NCBI GenBank assembly: GCA_900549885.1
Contig: URQA01000060.1
Location: forward strand, 1 to 14,405
Source of the DNA: an uncultured Eubacteriales bacterium
GTDB taxonomy: Bacteria; Bacillota; Clostridia; Oscillospirales; Oscillospiraceae
DNA: 14,405 nucleotides
Direction: 5' to 3'
The notes below the pieces were generated by a model that saw only the letters and a program-made list of their open reading frames with translations, did not search any database and had not been told where the DNA came from. Positions within the stretch are counted from its first letter, which is position 1, and every line of letters starts with the position of its first letter. The position numbers and the translations under genes are program-made. This document shows, piece by piece, positions 13,095 to 14,405 of the stretch.

Positions 13095-14405
13095 TTATTC
13101 TTTTTCAGAAAGCAACTGGATGAGCCGGGTCCGGACCACAGCCAGCACAGCCAAGGCGCAACCCGCCAGATAGCAGATCAAAAATCCTGCCGTGGCCAGC
13201 CATCCGGTCCCGCCCGCCCCCAGGGCGGTGAGAACCAGTCCCCCCAAAGCGCACCCGGCCAGGGCCAGCAGGGCCTGCTCCAGGAAGAATGAGAGGAACA
13301 CCCGCCCCCTGGAGGCCCCCAGCCCCCGCATGATGGCAAACTCCATGCGCCGGCCGTTGACCATCAGCCAGGAGATGACGAAGCCCAGCAGCCCCACCGC
13401 GGCGCACAGGGCGGGCAGCAGGATCTGGCTGAAGGTGACGTACCGCCCCAGGGCGCTCACCGTCTCCACGAAGGCCTGGTCCTGGAGGACCACCGTGGTC
13501 CTATCCCGGCCGGTATGGCCCACCTGGCTGATGCCCTGGTCCTCCAGATAGTCCCGGAAACGGTCCAGTTGCCGGGGGCTGGCCAGGGTGAAGCGGCAGG
13601 TGGACAGGGTGGTGTTGACATAGAAGTAAGCGTCCCTGCCCGCTTTGTCGGAAAAGTTGGAGCTGGAGGTGATCCTCTCCCCATCCGCCACGGGTGCCTC
13701 TTCCCCTGTGATCCAGGACGGGTCGCACCAGAAGGACATGGGGACATAGATCTCCTGCTGACTTGTACTCCCGCTGTATGCGCCAACGGTCTGGAAGCTG
13801 AGGACAAGGTCGTGATCCTGGCCCTTAATCTCCATCCGGACTTGCATCTCGAATGTATCCCCCAGTTCCAGGCTGCGCTCTTCCAGGAAACTTTGACTCA
13901 CCAAGCAGGGGTAAGTCAGCCACTCTGAAGCGCCTGAGTAGGAAATCGGATACCCCTGCCAATAAGACATGCAGTCAAGGACCGAATAATAGTCTGAGCC
14001 GCTCAAAAAGCTCTCGTCCCATCCCTCTAGCCACTCCACCTGGGGTGGGTCTCCATAGTAGAAAGCTGGGGCGGCATCCAGGCTGTTCAGGGCCACAAGC
14101 TCTGGCTGCCGACCGATCCAGGCGGCCTTGGTCTCCTGGCCGAAGCTGGTGTCGGCAAAGCCGGGCATCTCCTCGTAAAACCAGTAGTGCCAGCCCTTGC
14201 TCACCGACAGCCGGGAGAGCATCCCCGACTGCCACAGCAGCCGGGCCTTGGGGATGGACACCGTCAGGCTGGTGGCCTGGCGGCCATTGGTGCTGGTCAC
14301 CTGGCCGCCGATCTGGGCGGTGCCGTACAGCGCGTCGATCTGGCCGCTCCACCCCTGGGTGCCGGAGAAGAGCAGCCCCAGCAGCAGCGCCAGTACCAGC
14401 GCTGC
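13095..14405 (-). CDS. FtsX/MacB-type ABC transporter permease, partial (runs off the right edge)
   Basis: The frame is open to the right edge; the GTG at 14300 is internal, since 35 further codons upstream encode a hydrophobic helix (ALVLALLLGLLFSGTQGW) that is the first membrane segment. Counted from the GTG, a large extracytoplasmic domain covers residues about 1-285, followed by three membrane helices near 292-314, 333-362 and 366-390. The conserved cytoplasmic loop NGRRMEFAIMRGLGASRGRV lies between the first two, a hallmark of the FtsX-like (MacB) permease fold. Such permeases act with an ABC ATPase in export or mechanotransmission (peptides, lipoproteins, cell-wall control). The ATPase and the N-terminus should lie to the right. 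High GC and intact sequence mark it as resident chromosomal DNA. The substrate is unknown. Confidence 0.88.
   Translation of the reverse strand, partial: AALVLALLLGLLFSGTQGWSGQIDALYGTAQIGGQVTSTNGRQATSLTVSIPKARLLWQSGMLSRLSVSKGWHYWFYEEMPGFADTSFGQETKAAWIGRQPELVALNSLDAAPAFYYGDPPQVEWLEGWDESFLSGSDYYSVLDCMSYWQGYPISYSGASEWLTYPCLVSQSFLEERSLELGDTFEMQVRMEIKGQDHDLVLSFQTVGAYSGSTSQQEIYVPMSFWCDPSWITGEEAPVADGERITSSSNFSDKAGRDAYFYVNTTLSTCRFTLASPRQLDRFRDYLEDQGISQVGHTGRDRTTVVLQDQAFVETVSALGRYVTFSQILLPALCAAVGLLGFVISWLMVNGRRMEFAIMRGLGASRGRVFLSFFLEQALLALAGCALGGLVLTALGAGGTGWLATAGFLICYLAGCALAVLAVVRTRLIQLLSEKE

Noticed and set aside
1..14405. CRISPR array, rRNA, riboswitch or intact insertion sequence
   Set aside because: No regularly spaced repeats, no rRNA sequence, no recognisable riboswitch core, and only a remnant of an IS3 transposase were seen.

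Overview
The base composition, ribosome binding sites and gene types suggest a gut-type Bacillota genome, most like the Oscillospiraceae (Flavonifractor/Lawsonibacter-like). This is an inference; no taxonomic marker gene lies in the window. Two GC-rich blocks (about 6.8-10.9 kb and 13.1-14.4 kb) look like resident chromosomal genes. The AT-richer stretches between and before them look like a patchwork of acquired and decaying DNA.

Left part (1-6500), accessory. The window opens inside a large serine recombinase gene that runs to 1145 and presumably marks the end of an integrated element lying to the left. Next comes a gene-free stretch holding a minus-strand tRNA 3'-end fragment still attached to its terminator. 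An unusual large gene starts at 1824: an N-terminal HD phosphohydrolase-like domain fused to a GHKL (Hsp90-like) ATPase. It continues in a second reading frame to 4903 after an apparent one-base frameshift. Behind it lie an MNT nucleotidyltransferase / HEPN toxin-antitoxin pair, with the toxin frameshifted inside its RNase motif, two overlapping small unknown genes, and a multiply frameshifted minus-strand gene remnant.

Middle part (6500-10980). A self-contained cargo module: a LysR regulator on the minus strand, divergent from a two-gene operon encoding an SLC13/DASS-like membrane transporter and an arylsulfatase-type enzyme without a signal peptide. The natural reading is uptake of a small sulfated compound followed by cytoplasmic desulfation, controlled by the LysR protein. 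Closely similar hairpins close both arms of the module.

Right part (10980-14405). First a graveyard: a minus-strand HTH-domain gene fragment, a stop-interrupted reading frame, an IS3-family transposase remnant and an amputated minus-strand gene start. Then a DUF3997-like lipoprotein, a short gene fragment, and finally the C-terminal part of an FtsX/MacB-type ABC permease that runs off the right edge.

A recurring theme is apparent loss of a single base in otherwise recognisable genes (near 4191, 5580, 6291, 6362, 11715 and 11954). This points either to deletion-biased decay of a genomic island or to homopolymer undercalling in the source assembly. The strongest candidate for something undescribed is the HD-GHKL gene and its frameshifted tail.
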